Below are positions 24,641 to 35,727 of a stretch of 64,000 nucleotides of DNA, piece by piece. The DNA is taken from positions 71,639,706 through 71,703,705 of the forward strand of contig NC_092628.1 in NCBI RefSeq assembly GCF_039555335.1. The letters are read 5' to 3'. Source of the DNA: Amphiura filiformis (Eukaryota > Echinodermata > Ophiuroidea > Amphilepidida > Amphiuridae). Below the pieces are notes generated by a model. It saw only the letters and a program-made list of their open reading frames with translations. It ran no database searches and was not told the DNA's origin. The position numbers and the translations under genes were made by a program. The stretch's first letter is position 1. Every line of letters begins with the position of its first letter.

Positions 24641-27628
24641 ATGGCTTCTGTACTGCTGAGTGCTATTCTCATGTATCAAGTGCTGTATTCTGTACATCCC
24701 TCAAATGGACAACCATCAGAGCAGGCCAAATCATGTTACCCACAAGGAAGTTTTGCTTGTAAAATGTGGAATTATACCAATATGGATTGTAGTGGGAGAC
24801 ATCTAGTTTGCATTCCACCATTACACCATACTTCTTCAATACAATCACTTGATCTAAGTTGGAATCAACTCAGTGTTATCTCTGATAATGTATTTCATGG
24901 ACTTCAAATGTTGCGATATTTGGATCTTTCTTTCAACATAATATCATCCTTGGGTGATGATGCATTTAGAGGACTTCAGAAACTGTTAACCTTGTTCTTG
25001 ACTGACAGCTCTGTACCTTTCATACAAGCTAATATATTTAGTAGCCTGAAAGGGTTGCAAGAGTTGGATCTTATGAATAACCATATATCGGTCTTGCATG
25101 ATGATGCATTTGCTGAACTGTATGATTTATTAACTTTAGGCTTAGCTGGAAACCTCATTTCATCCTTGCATGATGGTGCATTTACTGGGCTTCTTAATCT
25201 ACTGAATTTGAACTTGGATGACAACTTAATATCCTTCATATCTGGAAAAGCCTTCAGCAACCTAGGCAAACTTACAAACCTTAACTTGGATCGAAACTAC
25301 TTAGGAACTGTAGCTGGTTTCCCATTTCAAGATCTCATCTCACTGCAGACACTTAAACTCAGTTGGCAAAATATGACAAGTCTAAGCACTACTTCGCTTT
25401 TAGGGTTAGAAAATGTCGAAATTTTGTGGATTTCATTTGCTGATGGATCTGACAAAATAACTGATACACCTCTAGCTTCACTTCTGTCTTTACATGAACT
25501 GCATATTGATAGTCATATGTATGACTGTGATAATACTAACAAGATTTTTACTGGGTTACATAGCCTGCAGTACCTTTACATGACAGTTGGTGGATCGTGT
25601 CCTGATATTATGTTTTGCTCATCATATGAAGAATACCCCCATGTCTTGAATGCAAGTCACAAATGTAGCAGAGTGATTCCTTTGAAACATCTTGAATTTG
25701 AACAGTGGTATAATACTACCACCAGTCTTCCAGCATTTGAGCTCCTCTTCAATCTCACCAGTCTCCACTTAGACCTTAAGGTTGACATATATGCAGTCAT
25801 TGAGGCCTTAAACATGCTAGATTCACCTCTTCGAAATCTAACACTTCAGATATATAACCCAAGATTAGTCTCCTTAAGTTCAACAACATTTGCCTCGTGG
25901 GGAAATTGGAAAGCATCTTTACAAGTGTTGACATTATTTGCTAATGAATATGAGTTTGAAGGTGCAGCTTTTGAATTATTTACTGATTTACAGCTTCTAG
26001 ATCTTAGACATGTGTATGTACCAGATGGCACCTTGTCTAGAAATGCATTCAAAGAGTTAAAACCACCTTCAAATGAAAAATTACCTGGCATCGCTACTGA
26101 CTTTTCTTCATACAGTGTTCTGAATAACTCTTTAACAATGTTGAATCCGTCATACAATCTGCAGAGTATTGGTTTTGAAATATTCTGGGGGCAGTTGTGT
26201 AATATGCCAAACCTTGAAAATATAGTCATGCCATATACTGAATTAGGCACTGATTATCAAGATATATATTGGTCATGCTCTCCACCATATTTGAAATTAT
26301 TGGACATAGGGTACCCAAGGAAAAAGATGGGTTTTAGTGCAAATTTATGTGAGGTTGCAACTCAATTGCAATTTTTTGATATAAGTGCATCAACGGTGGT
26401 CTTCCCAAATAATTGTACTTGTCCGCATCTTGCAACTCTAATTTTGTCAGAGTGCTCTTTTTATTATGACCAGGATAATGTTTGCATGTACTTACCTGGC
26501 TTGCAATACATGGTCTTACGCAATATTCATGTGTTTTATTCTGATATTACCAATATACTGTATATCTTCAAAGCACCTAAGTTACGACACCTTGATTTAA
26601 ACAGTAATGAGATTCCAATAATTGATGATAAACTTGCTGAGTATTTTAGTAATTTAACATTTCTGGATCTAAGCAACAACAAGCTGACATCAGTAAGCAA
26701 TTTGCAGCATTTACACAATATAAGATCAATAAAGCTTTCTGACAATGCAATTAAAATAGTTCCCGAGGCAATGTTAGGCCATTCTAATATAAGCTATTTA
26801 GATTTATGTAAGAATCCATTCCAATGTGATTGCAATGTGGAATCATTTAGGAACTGGATACTCACAGATATTATGGTTTACCTAGAACAGTATTACTCAT
26901 TCCATGATTATCAATGTTTTTCACCAGATTCAAGAAAAGGTTATAGCATAACTCAGATCAATTTAGATTGTAAATCACATTTATGGAAGTCCATTTCCAT
27001 TGGCGTTACTTGTGCAGTAGTTGTACTCATTTTGGTAATTGTAATAGTACATTATCGCTGGCATATTCGGTACAGATTTTTCCTGATGTTCAACAGAAGA
27101 CGGCGACAGCAATACTACCTTGTCAATGACGATGATGAACAGATTGATGATGAAGAGAATGGCATCCCTCGATATGATGCCTATGTCCCCTACCATATAG
27201 AAGATGAAGACTGGGTAGATGGAGAACTTCTACCCAATATTGAGGAAGGTGAGGAACCTTTCAGACTTTGTCTACGGAGTCGAGATATACGCGCTGGGAG
27301 GCCAATTTTTAGTGAATTATCTCTTCATATAATGAGAAGTCGCAAAATTCTTGTGATACTCTCACCGCGATTTGTTGAAAATAACTGGTGTTATTTTGAA
27401 TTGAATATGGCGCATCATCGAGTACTAGAAGAGAACCGCAATGTGATGATTATTATCATCCTAGAAGAAGTCCCAGATAACAAGATGACTCTGTTATTAA
27501 GACAATTATTCTGTAGAGTACAGTATTTTAAATGGCCAGGTGATGGGTATGGACAGTATTTGTTTTGGAGACGTCTTAGGGAGGAACTCAAGAGGCCAGT
27601 GCCTCTAGACCGCCGCTTTAATATTTAA
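24641..27628 (+). CDS. Toll-like receptor, single coding exon (995 aa)
   Basis: A transmembrane innate-immune receptor signalling through a cytoplasmic TIR domain. The ORF is open from 24563, but the first ATG is at 24641 (MASVLLSAILMYQVLYSVHP, a plausible signal peptide). Layout by residue from that Met: an LRRNT-like Cys cluster at about 32-60; many leucine-rich repeats (LDLSWNQL, LDLSFNII, LDLSNNKL); one LRRCT (NPFQCDCNVESFRNWI) at about 725-780; a transmembrane helix at about 785-807 (IGVTCAVVVLILVIVIV); an Arg-rich juxtamembrane stretch; and a TIR domain at 844-995. TIR box 1 is YDAYVPYH, box 2 is RDIRAG (881-886), box 3 is FW (975-976). A single C-terminal Cys cluster is the vertebrate-like (single-cysteine-cluster) type, of which echinoderms have many intronless members. 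Residue 885 is Ala where most TLRs have the BB-loop Pro. No stop or frameshift is seen. The ligand cannot be predicted. Confidence 0.95.
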   Translation: MASVLLSAILMYQVLYSVHPSNGQPSEQAKSCYPQGSFACKMWNYTNMDCSGRHLVCIPPLHHTSSIQSLDLSWNQLSVISDNVFHGLQMLRYLDLSFNIISSLGDDAFRGLQKLLTLFLTDSSVPFIQANIFSSLKGLQELDLMNNHISVLHDDAFAELYDLLTLGLAGNLISSLHDGAFTGLLNLLNLNLDDNLISFISGKAFSNLGKLTNLNLDRNYLGTVAGFPFQDLISLQTLKLSWQNMTSLSTTSLLGLENVEILWISFADGSDKITDTPLASLLSLHELHIDSHMYDCDNTNKIFTGLHSLQYLYMTVGGSCPDIMFCSSYEEYPHVLNASHKCSRVIPLKHLEFEQWYNTTTSLPAFELLFNLTSLHLDLKVDIYAVIEALNMLDSPLRNLTLQIYNPRLVSLSSTTFASWGNWKASLQVLTLFANEYEFEGAAFELFTDLQLLDLRHVYVPDGTLSRNAFKELKPPSNEKLPGIATDFSSYSVLNNSLTMLNPSYNLQSIGFEIFWGQLCNMPNLENIVMPYTELGTDYQDIYWSCSPPYLKLLDIGYPRKKMGFSANLCEVATQLQFFDISASTVVFPNNCTCPHLATLILSECSFYYDQDNVCMYLPGLQYMVLRNIHVFYSDITNILYIFKAPKLRHLDLNSNEIPIIDDKLAEYFSNLTFLDLSNNKLTSVSNLQHLHNIRSIKLSDNAIKIVPEAMLGHSNISYLDLCKNPFQCDCNVESFRNWILTDIMVYLEQYYSFHDYQCFSPDSRKGYSITQINLDCKSHLWKSISIGVTCAVVVLILVIVIVHYRWHIRYRFFLMFNRRRRQQYYLVNDDDEQIDDEENGIPRYDAYVPYHIEDEDWVDGELLPNIEEGEEPFRLCLRSRDIRAGRPIFSELSLHIMRSRKILVILSPRFVENNWCYFELNMAHHRVLEENRNVMIIIILEEVPDNKMTLLLRQLFCRVQYFKWPGDGYGQYLFWRRLREELKRPVPLDRRFNI

Positions 27629-27630
27629 TT

Positions 27631-28170
27631 TACATATAATGTGGATCCATGATCAGTAATAATAAAGAAGGAAAATAATGCACCGTATTCAACCTATTAG
27701 CACCATCCCCTAATAAGCGCCTATGAAGTTTTGCAAGTGACAACTGTTTAATCATTCCTCTATTCAACACACCTGTACAATTAAATTCTTTAAAATATCG
27801 AAATAAAATTCACATATAATGTGGATCCATGATCAGTAATAATAAAGAAGGAAAATAATGCACCGTATTCAACCTATTAGCACCATCCCCTAATAAGCGC
27901 CTATGAAGTTTTGCAAGTGACAACTGTTTAATCATTCCTCTATTCAACACACCTGTACAATTAAATTCTTTAAAATATCGAAATAAAATTCACATATAAT
28001 GTGGATCCATGATCAGTAATAATAAAGAAGGAAAATAATGCACCGTATTCAACCTATTAGCACCATCCCCTAATAAGCGCCTATGAAGTTTTTGCAAGTG
28101 ACAACTGTTTAATAATTCCTCTATTCAACACACCTGTACAATTAAATTCTGTAAAATATCGAAATAAAAT
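27631..28170 (+). repeat. 180-bp sequence x3 directly after the TLR stop codon
   Basis: Three tandem units start at 27631, 27811 and 27991 (ACATATAATGTGGATCCATG). Units 1 and 2 look identical and unit 3 has a few changes. Each contains AATAAA twice (in AATAATAAAGAAGG and near GAAATAAAATT). Because the array starts 2 bp after the TLR stop it is likely its 3' UTR or poly(A) region. Confidence 0.92.
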
Positions 28171-28544
28171 TGCCATCTTAAATTTCTGGCTTAAATTATG
28201 ATGATTTTGCCTTCGGATACATAGCATTTTTATTGATTATTGTGCAAATCCAAATTTTAACTTGCATTTCATCATTGTAATAAGTGCCCCCCCCCTCCCA
28301 GTAATTGACGTAAGTGTCCCAGGTGCTAATTGGGTTGATTACAGTAACCCTCTTTTAATTAGCACTGGTGATAATGCACGTAAGAAAATTTTCTACATGA
28401 AAGATTTTACAAATTAAATCACACATTAAAAAAAATTGAAGTAGTTGCTTACCTGAGTTGTCAATTTTCTGATTTGTACATCAATATCTTTAAAATAGTT
28501 TTGGTTCAAATATCTCGCATCCATTTTCAAATACACTACACTAA

Positions 28545-28650
28545 GCTCAATCGATAAAGTGTTCGACTATGGTGCGAGAGGTTGTGGGTTGAAACCCCGG
28601 CAGTGGTTAGTACCATGTGATTTGTGCTTGATTTTATGTGTTGAAGGCCA
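28545..28650 (+). mobile_element. tRNA-like SINE fragment
   Basis: CTCAATCGATAAAGTGTTCG and GGTTGTGGGTTGAAACCCC resemble Pol III A/B boxes of a tRNA-derived SINE. The rest is degenerate. No intact tRNA fold is claimed. Confidence 0.5.
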
Positions 28651-28850
28651 CATGTGCTAGCTTGCCATACCTCGGTGAACATTAAAGAAAAGCTAGCTGT
28701 TTTCTGTGTCAAAAATGATACAGAATTTCTAGTGCACTTGTGTATAATATAGGCCTATGTGTAATGAAGCTTATTAAAAAATTGCTGGCATGCATACAAA
28801 CATTATGTAGTTTACAAATAACTTTGCTGGAATACATGAAATTCAACAAC

Positions 28851-30141
28851 ATGAGCCACCTGGTATTTACGTATGGCACCCTTCTGAATGGTCAGCCCTA
28901 TCATGAGCTGATGACCAAGTCAGAAAAAGGTCATGCCACATTTGTTGAAGACTATGCCATAGTCGAATTTTATTAGAAATATGTTATTATTAGTCATGAT
29001 GAACCCATTTCGTTGAACTCAAAATTATACTGATGTTTATTAAAATTAAAGTATTCAATAGTAAAATGGTCATAAAGAGTTAAAAATATCAGGCGATTAG
29101 TGACAATAAAAGTAATTGAATGCAACATTATCTTGCATAATTATAACGGCTCACTTTAATACTGAACAATTCTGATTTTGGAATCTACCAGTTTATTGAT
29201 AGCGAACCCCAAAATTTCGACTATGAACTTTGAATTGTAAGCAGAACTTTACCCCCTGGACTTTGCTCTCTAAAAACACACTGTCAAGCATACTTGTTTA
29301 TCAGTCCATTAACCACAAGTACGCGCTAGATGTTTGATGAGAGATTAACTTTCGCGTCTACACAAAAGCGCCGCAAATACCACAGACAGTTGTTTACGGT
29401 GTAGTTAATGGTAATGGCATGGGCCCAGACGATTTAAACCATAACGAGGTATGGGCGACCAATCACAAGGCAGATCCATTTAAAGATGCATTACATCATG
29501 CCCAATTTTAGTTAGGCCAGAAATTGGCCTAACTCTCCATAGAGTCCCGTGTTAAAAATCTTAACCGCAAGGCAATGTCAGTAGTCCACTTGGGAAGCTA
29601 ACAAACAGAGGGAGTAGGGTGACTGATCAGATGTGAAAATCTATCAATTGTGCACACATTAATTAAATCAATTAATTTTAAGCTTAAATACAATATCCAG
29701 AGTATGCACAATGGGCAAGTGGACTACGGGGTAGTCTACATTTGCTGGGGAAGCCAAGACCGTAGAGAAATGGCCTTTGGTGGTAGCTTCAGAGTTCAAT
29801 ATTCCTTTTGTGCTTGATAAACCTGGAGTCAGACATGTCAGTAACTTAGTCCCTTGAATATTAATTTTGCTGCAAATTTATAAAAGACAATTTCTATGTA
29901 TTGCAGAGCTGACACCAGTGGAAAGTCCACTGGTCCTATGGATACAAAGGACAACAACACAATCCAAGAATGTTACTTTTATGTGGTGCAGAATTACAAA
30001 GTTGAATTATTGGATTTAACACTCATTGAGAAATTTGACGCTTATGGAAATCCAAACCAAGCTTACACACCACGAAAAAACAAGGACTTGAACCAAGATG
30101 ACCGACTTGATCATTTGAAAAAAACTGTATTGAAACAATGA
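28851..30141 (+). pseudogene. GGACT-like copy A, disrupted pseudogene
   Basis: Exon 1 starts with ATG at 28851 (MSHLVFTYGTLLNGQPYHEL) but is cut after HATFV by a ~790-bp element (28949-29737). Coding similarity resumes at 29738 (GEAKTVEKWPLVVASEFN) and ends near 29850. Exon 2 retains only its second half (about 29906-30141, with QECYFYVVQNYKVELLDL and KTVLKQ). The part encoding the catalytic Glu (the LDxxExCP region in paralogs) is missing. The C-terminal sequence resembles the orphan fragment 34625-34844, not the intact paralogs. It is inactive unless re-spliced. Confidence 0.9.
28949..29737 (+). mobile_element. Mutator-like MITE copy 2, inside GGACT copy A exon 1
   Basis: Starts AGACTATGCCATAGTC and ends CTACGGGGTAGTCT. 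The flanks are near-duplicates: ACATTTGTTGA (28938-28948) and ACATTTGCTGG (29738-29748), 9 of 11 matches. In intact paralogs this point reads CACATTTGTTGGGGAAGCC, confirming the insertion. It has no ORF of note. Confidence 0.9.
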
Positions 30142-30179
30142 GCCTTATTGACACTGTCATGAAGTAAATCATTAATATT

Positions 30180-30427
30180 CAGAGCTGTAGCCTGGGAGGA
30201 TGCACAACTCCCCCTCCCCCCAATTTGCAAGTATACAAAAAAATCACAAAATTTAAGAATTTGCGGGCGTAGCAAGCCAAAAAATCAGATTTTCAAAGCT
30301 TTTTTGGTCAAAAAAGTCCAAATTTGGAGAAGCAATTCCACTTTTCACAAAATTGTCCCCTCCCCCTGGAAAAAAGTCCACTTTTTCAAAATCAGCACCC
30401 CCACAAAAAATCTTGGCTACAGGCCTG
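30180..30427. mobile_element. hAT-like MITE, 248 bp
   Basis: Ends CAGAGCTGTAGCC and inverted GGCTACAGGCCTG. A perfect 8-bp TSD, TTAATATT, lies at 30172-30179 and 30428-30435. The paralogous segment after 34860 (GAAGTAAATCATTATTACAG) lacks the element. Confidence 0.9.
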
Positions 30428-30435
30428 TTAATATT

Positions 30436-32300
30436 ACTGTCTAATCTTTATTCATAATAAATTATTCTTGAACTTGAATTGGGCCAGAGAGGAGCATGGC
30501 CAAGCACTAGGTGTTAATTTGCATTTCTTATAGGCCTATTCAGACAAAATAAAAGCTGACAAAAGGAATGATATGGGTTAAAGTAGATCTATAAAAATAT
30601 AAAATGAGATTATTGGCTTCCTTGACTCATTTTCTATTAACCGGGCTTGCAAAAAAACCTAGGTTACAGTGGTTGGGCAACACTTTGATCCAAAGAGCAG
30701 TGGGTCAATCATGTTGCTGTGCCCCGAAGGCCAGCAAAAGATAAATCTGGCCCTGGTGAAAAGTAGTGAGAGTATAGTGACAGCAACATCGCTCATAGCA
30801 CTCAACTTGTCATGTACAAACTCCCTTTTGTGTATGCTCAATATCCACCTTTTTCGTAAATAACTACTTCGTTTCCATTGGGAGCATTTGGCTCTGCTAA
30901 CTCCAATTAGGCCAGAGTGGAAAACTGAAAGCAAGGCCACAGATATAAATTACATTACATACGCCCAATTATGCAACCAGCCCCAGGCTATTTATAAAGT
31001 GTCACTTAAATATGGACCAGTGTAACATTAGAATCTTGAAACTGATAACATGTATTAAGGGTGCTTATTGGGGTGCTTATTAGGGGCACTTACTAGGGAG
31101 CACTTATTGGGGTGCTTCTGGGGGCACTTATTAGGGGCACTACTCTGGGTGCAATCTGATTTTTTTAAAAACAAAATATGAAAAAAACAATTATAGAATG
31201 CCCATATAAAAAGGCATTAATATCAGAGAATGCCCTTTTAATGAGTACAAACATTAAGGAGAAATTATTTCTGTAGTGAAATTTAAGACCAAACAAAATT
31301 GCATCTAAACATAACAAGTTAAGATGCTCAATTTCAATTTGGGAAAACATATTGCATGAGAATTTCATCCCACACTCACATGTACCAGCACTCACTTGGT
31401 AACATTCAAAAGCCCCTCATAATACTCGCCAGTGTATTCCGGTATTGCACAGTAGTAGTACGCCAGACCAAAAGGTTAGTGAGTTAGTAAGTTATATGTT
31501 TGAGAGCTGGCTACAGCAAAATCTGGGGTTATCCTTAGTGTAAGAGAGCACAAAATACTAATAGGATTAGAGTTAGGATTAGGGTTAGGATTTAGGTTAG
31601 GGTTAGGATTAGAGTTGGGATTTGTTTGGTATTCTCTTACATGAAGGATACACCAAAATCTGCCAACAAATTAATGCACCAGCCAGCAGCCTTGACTAAA
31701 AGCATACAACTCTGTGCATATGATCAAATAAACTAATAAGTCGGATGTCAGGAAGTATTGGATATAGCCATTGAAAATATTCAACTTTCTTTGTATTTTA
31801 TTGTTCCAAGCAAAGCTAAAATGGCCATATCTCTGGAACAAGTCTAATTATGATGGGATTACCAGCAAAATAAAGCTCTCATGTAATGAAATTTAGAACT
31901 GAATTTTAATTTTGATCGACATCGGACTCATTTTAGCTTGATCGCATCATGTAGATGTACTGGTACATGCAGCTTGTTAATAAAAAATTATGAGCTGATA
32001 CTTATTGGAATGATAAATTGCCTAATGATTCATCCCTAATCAATCGCTGTTTGGTTTTGCTGTGCCATTGCCCTGCCTTGTGTGTTTAACCTCATGATAT
32101 TATCTGTGGCTTAAATTCATGTAATACATAATTATCTTCCTTCCTTCCTTCCTTCCTTATAAGTGCTGCCTCAGATGGCTGAGGAAAACGCACTGCGTGT
32201 GTGCATGGGTAGGAACAATTATAACAACCATTTCTAATACCAAGCAGGTTTCACTGTGAAAAAAGCTTATTTGCTGGCATCTGTGTAGTGTACAAATAAC
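30436..32300. repeat. Segmental duplication downstream of GGACT copy A
   Basis: This segment is repeated in pieces at about 41610-43350, 44510-45800 and 47340-47700 (shared phrases include AACACTTTGATCCAAAGAGC, GGTATTGCACAGTAGTAGTA and TTAATGCACCAGCCAGCA). It contains a degenerate TTAGGG/TTAGGA run (31559-31620) and a CTTC run (32139-32158). No gene is seen. Confidence 0.75.
31559..31620 (+). repeat. Degenerate telomere-like TTAGGG tract
   Basis: Alternating TTAGGATTAGGGTTAGGAT-type units. Shorter similar tracts occur at about 13717-13745 (reverse strand) and about 22040-22110. All are interstitial. Confidence 0.75.
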
Positions 32301-32333
32301 TTAACTGGAATACTATACATGAAATTCAACAAC

Positions 32334-34465
32334 ATGAGCAACCTGGTATTTTTGTATGGAACCCTTAAGAATGGCCAACCAAATCATGAGCTGATGACCA
32401 AGTCAGAAAAGGGTCATGCCACATTCGTTGGGGAAGCCAAGACCATAGAGAAATGGCCTTTAGTGGTAGCTTCGGAGTTCAATGTTCCTTTTGTGCTTGA
32501 TAAACCTGGAGTTGGACATGTAAGTAACTTATGAGTTATAGTCAGTTATAGTCCCTTGAAAATTAGCTAATTTATAATTGATAATATTATATTATATCTA
32601 TTATCACTGATAGGTGATGGGAGAGTATGATAGATGGAAGAGTGCACGGTGGTACCAGGCAAGGCAGTGTTAGAAATAAGAAATATTTTCAGGGGCTTGG
32701 GCCCTTAGGTTTAGAAAAACTCTATGGGCATCATAGACTTCTCCTTAGTCCACTTGCCCATTTTGCATACTCTGGCTATTACATTTGAGCATAAAATGCT
32801 GATTTGTATTAATTTGTGACGTGAACAATTGATAGATTTTCACATCTGATATTTTCAGTCACTGTACTCCCTCTGTTTGTTAGCTTCGCAAGTGGACTAC
32901 TTACTTTGGGTTGCGGTTAAGATTCTTAACACGGGACTCTATGGAGAGTTAGGCCAATTTCTGGCCTAACTAAAATTGGCCATGATGTACAATAATGCAT
33001 CTTTAAATGGATCTGGCTTGTGATCGGTCGCCTAGATCTCGCTATGGTTTAAATCCTCCGGGCACGTGCCATTACCATAAACTACATCATACAAAGCAAT
33101 CTATGGAATTTGCGGCATGTTTAGCACATCTTACTACCATGCTTGGTACTTGCGGTTAAATTGGATTAATAAATCACGTATGATTGACAGTGTGTTTTAG
33201 AGAGCAAAGTCCTGGGATAATGTTCTGCTTAAAAGTCAAAGTACATAGTCGGATTTTTTACTCGGGCTTTTGCGATCAATAAACTGGTAGATTCCAAAAT
33301 CAGAATTTTTCCATATGAAGTGAGCAATTATAATTATGCAAGATATGTTTCATTCAATATAACTTATTGTCACTAATCATCTAATTATATAAACTCTTTA
33401 TGACCATTTTACTATTGAACACTTTAATTCTAATAAACATCAGTATAATTTTGAGTTCAACGGAATGCGTTCATCATTATTAATAATAACATATTTTTTA
33501 ACAAAATTCGACTGTGGCATAGTCTATGGGCACCATTAACTACATTTATAACTCTTGGTAAGACTTCAGCCTAATAAATCAACGATGATAATCCCAATAG
33601 TGAGCATTGAGTTCATCTTATGACTTTGGTAACAAAATTTAACAGCAGGTCTGCACATGATTTTCGCAGGCTTTGGCCTGAGAGCACACCTGATTTCTAA
33701 CGCAGATACAAGATTATAAGGATGAGGGGAATTAAGATCCAAATGGTAGTTCTTTTAACTTTGGGTGTAAACAAAATTTTGACATGGCAGTCTTTGTTGG
33801 AGATGACCAAACCTGAGATAAAAGATCTTTATTAGACCATTTATATATGTACGGCAAAGGTTTGAAAATTGCAATTTGACAAAAATAAAGTCTTAAAGTG
33901 ATAGTGTGATTTGACAGGCTTAGATTGGTACCTGAGTCCCTCAGTGCTTTCTTGATTAAAATTGGTTTCATTCTGCAAAAATGTTCAAATTGTTGTAGCC
34001 CACATGAAAATTAACACTTTTATAGGACACATTTTACCCAGTAATAGTTTTGTGTTCCTTTTAAGCTTTTCTTTCATACAACAATTGATTTTGTTTTAAT
34101 TCTTTCAAAAACAGCATATTTTGGGTGAGGTTTACAGAGTTGATGAAGAGATGCTACATTTCTTAGATGCATTTGAACGTTGCCCAACATTGTATCAAAG
34201 AAAATGCCTAACAGTTACCATGGAAACGGTGGTCAACAAAGCTGACACCAGTGGAAAGTCTATGGATACAAAGGATAACAACGCCATCCAAGAATGTTAC
34301 TTCTATGCATTGCAGAATTACAAAGATGAATTGTTAAATTTAACATTTTATGAGAAGTATGATGCCTATGGAAATCCAAACCATGCACGCACACCACTGG
34401 AAAAAATAGACATGAACATGGATGAACTGAAAGATTATTTGACAAAATTTGTATTGAAGCAATAA
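32334..34465 (+). CDS. GGACT: Gamma-glutamylaminecyclotransferase-like protein, copy B
   Basis: The family releases 5-oxoproline from gamma-glutamyl-amines such as gamma-glutamyl-lysine left by transglutaminase crosslink breakdown; it is cytosolic with a BtrG/GGCT fold. Exon 1 is 32334-32519 (MSNLVFLYGTLKNGQPNHEL to KPGVGH). Exon 2 is 34115-34465 (HILGEVYRVDEEMLHFLDAF to KFVLKQ, TAA). Total 178 aa, against about 150 in human. YGTLKNGQPNH is the substrate-loop motif, and the Glu of LDAFERCP corresponds to the catalytic Glu82 of human GGACT. The tail is extended relative to human. An in-frame ATG at 32319 would add five residues (MKFNN); the Met matching the family N-terminus was chosen. The 1.6-kb intron contains MITE copy 3. 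Confidence 0.93.
32735..33525 (-). mobile_element. Mutator-like MITE copy 3 (inverted), in copy B intron
   Basis: Reverse-complement match to 28949-29737. It is flanked by ATGGGCATCAT (32724-32734) and ATGGGCACCAT (33526-33536), an 11-bp TSD with one mismatch. Ends AGACTTCTCC and inverted GGCATAGTCT. Confidence 0.9.
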
Positions 34466-34624
34466 GCCTTAATTAGCACAAATCATTAAATTAAAATAAT
34501 ATTCATTACAGTGAAACCCAGAGAAGATTTCCAGTATGCCACTCCCTGCAGCTTTTATCCCCCGATGTTCATTGAAATGCAGGTTTCCATCCAAAATACC
34601 CATTTTGCATCCTGTTTACCGTGT

Positions 34625-34844
34625 ACACCAGTGGAAAGTCTACAGATTCTATACAAAGGACAACAGCGCCATCCAAGAATGTTATGTGGTGCAGAATTAC
34701 AAAGATGAATTATTGGATTTAACATTCATTGAGAAATTTGACGCTTATGGAAATCCAAACCAAGCTTACACACTACGAAAAAACACTGACTTGAACCAGG
34801 ATGACCGACTTGATCATATGAAAAAAACTGTATTGAAACAATAA
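34625..34844 (+). pseudogene. GGACT-like orphan exon-2 fragment (copy B')
   Basis: Begins ACACCAGTGGAAAGTC directly after sequence (CCTGTTTACCGTGTA) that elsewhere is the 3' flank of copy C (57460-57475). It encodes QECYVVQNYKDELLDL through YGNPNQAYTLRKNTDL and KTVLKQ. The start, YGTLK motif and catalytic Glu region are absent. It is closest to the tail of copy A, so it looks like a product of unequal exchange between copies. Confidence 0.85.
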
Positions 34845-35727
34845 GCCTTATTGACACTGTCATGAAGTAAATCATTATTACAGTCTAATCTTTATTCATA
34901 ATAATTATTCTTGAACTTGAAGTGGTCCAGAGGGGAGCATGGCCAAGCACTTGTTTGTTTTGTTTGTTTGTTTTATTTCTTCTTTTGCCTGGGTTACTCA
35001 TTCAGTGGATGTTTTAAGGTATCCTCTGTTCTTCCATGAGGCCCAGGGGTCACATAAAAATATACATTAAAATACATCAAAATAATGAAACAAAATATTT
35101 AAATACATAGGATACATAAATATATAAGCATACACAATCATAAATTTAAAATGGGGAAACTAACCCATATTTTACATATTATAAAATACATAATTTTAAA
35201 ATACATAACCAACACAGCGCATCAAATTTAACAACAAATTGTTTTTATCAAATATAGAATTCAGAATTCATAATTTTTTCAAGAAAGAAATTTCAGATTT
35301 CAGATTTCCATTATACTTGCCAAAATACAGCATAAAAGACATGTTTTGGAAACTAAATAATTTACACGGTTTGAGATTTGTGACACAATAGAATTTACAT
35401 AACAAGAAAATTTAGTATTTGAATTAAATAAACATATTTCTCAAATTATAAAACAATCGAAGACTTTTAACACACTAAAATTGATACAGTAAGAAATTTT
35501 AACGGCATTTCAATTATTATACACATTTGAAAACTAAAATTTTGATTGCAACATTGGCCAAATACAAGCCTAAGGCCATGTTCACAAAAAAATTTTTTAA
35601 AGGTTTGCTACTTAATTACACAAATGGTCATATTACACTATTAAATATTGCAAATATTATTACACACTTAAATACCTGTTTTTGAAAATGGAAGTATTGG
35701 TTGGTATTGGATATTTCAGATCAGATT

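Noticed and set aside
25846..26250. 134-aa minus-strand ORF inside the TLR
   Set aside because: It is an antisense shadow of the leucine-rich-repeat coding sequence.
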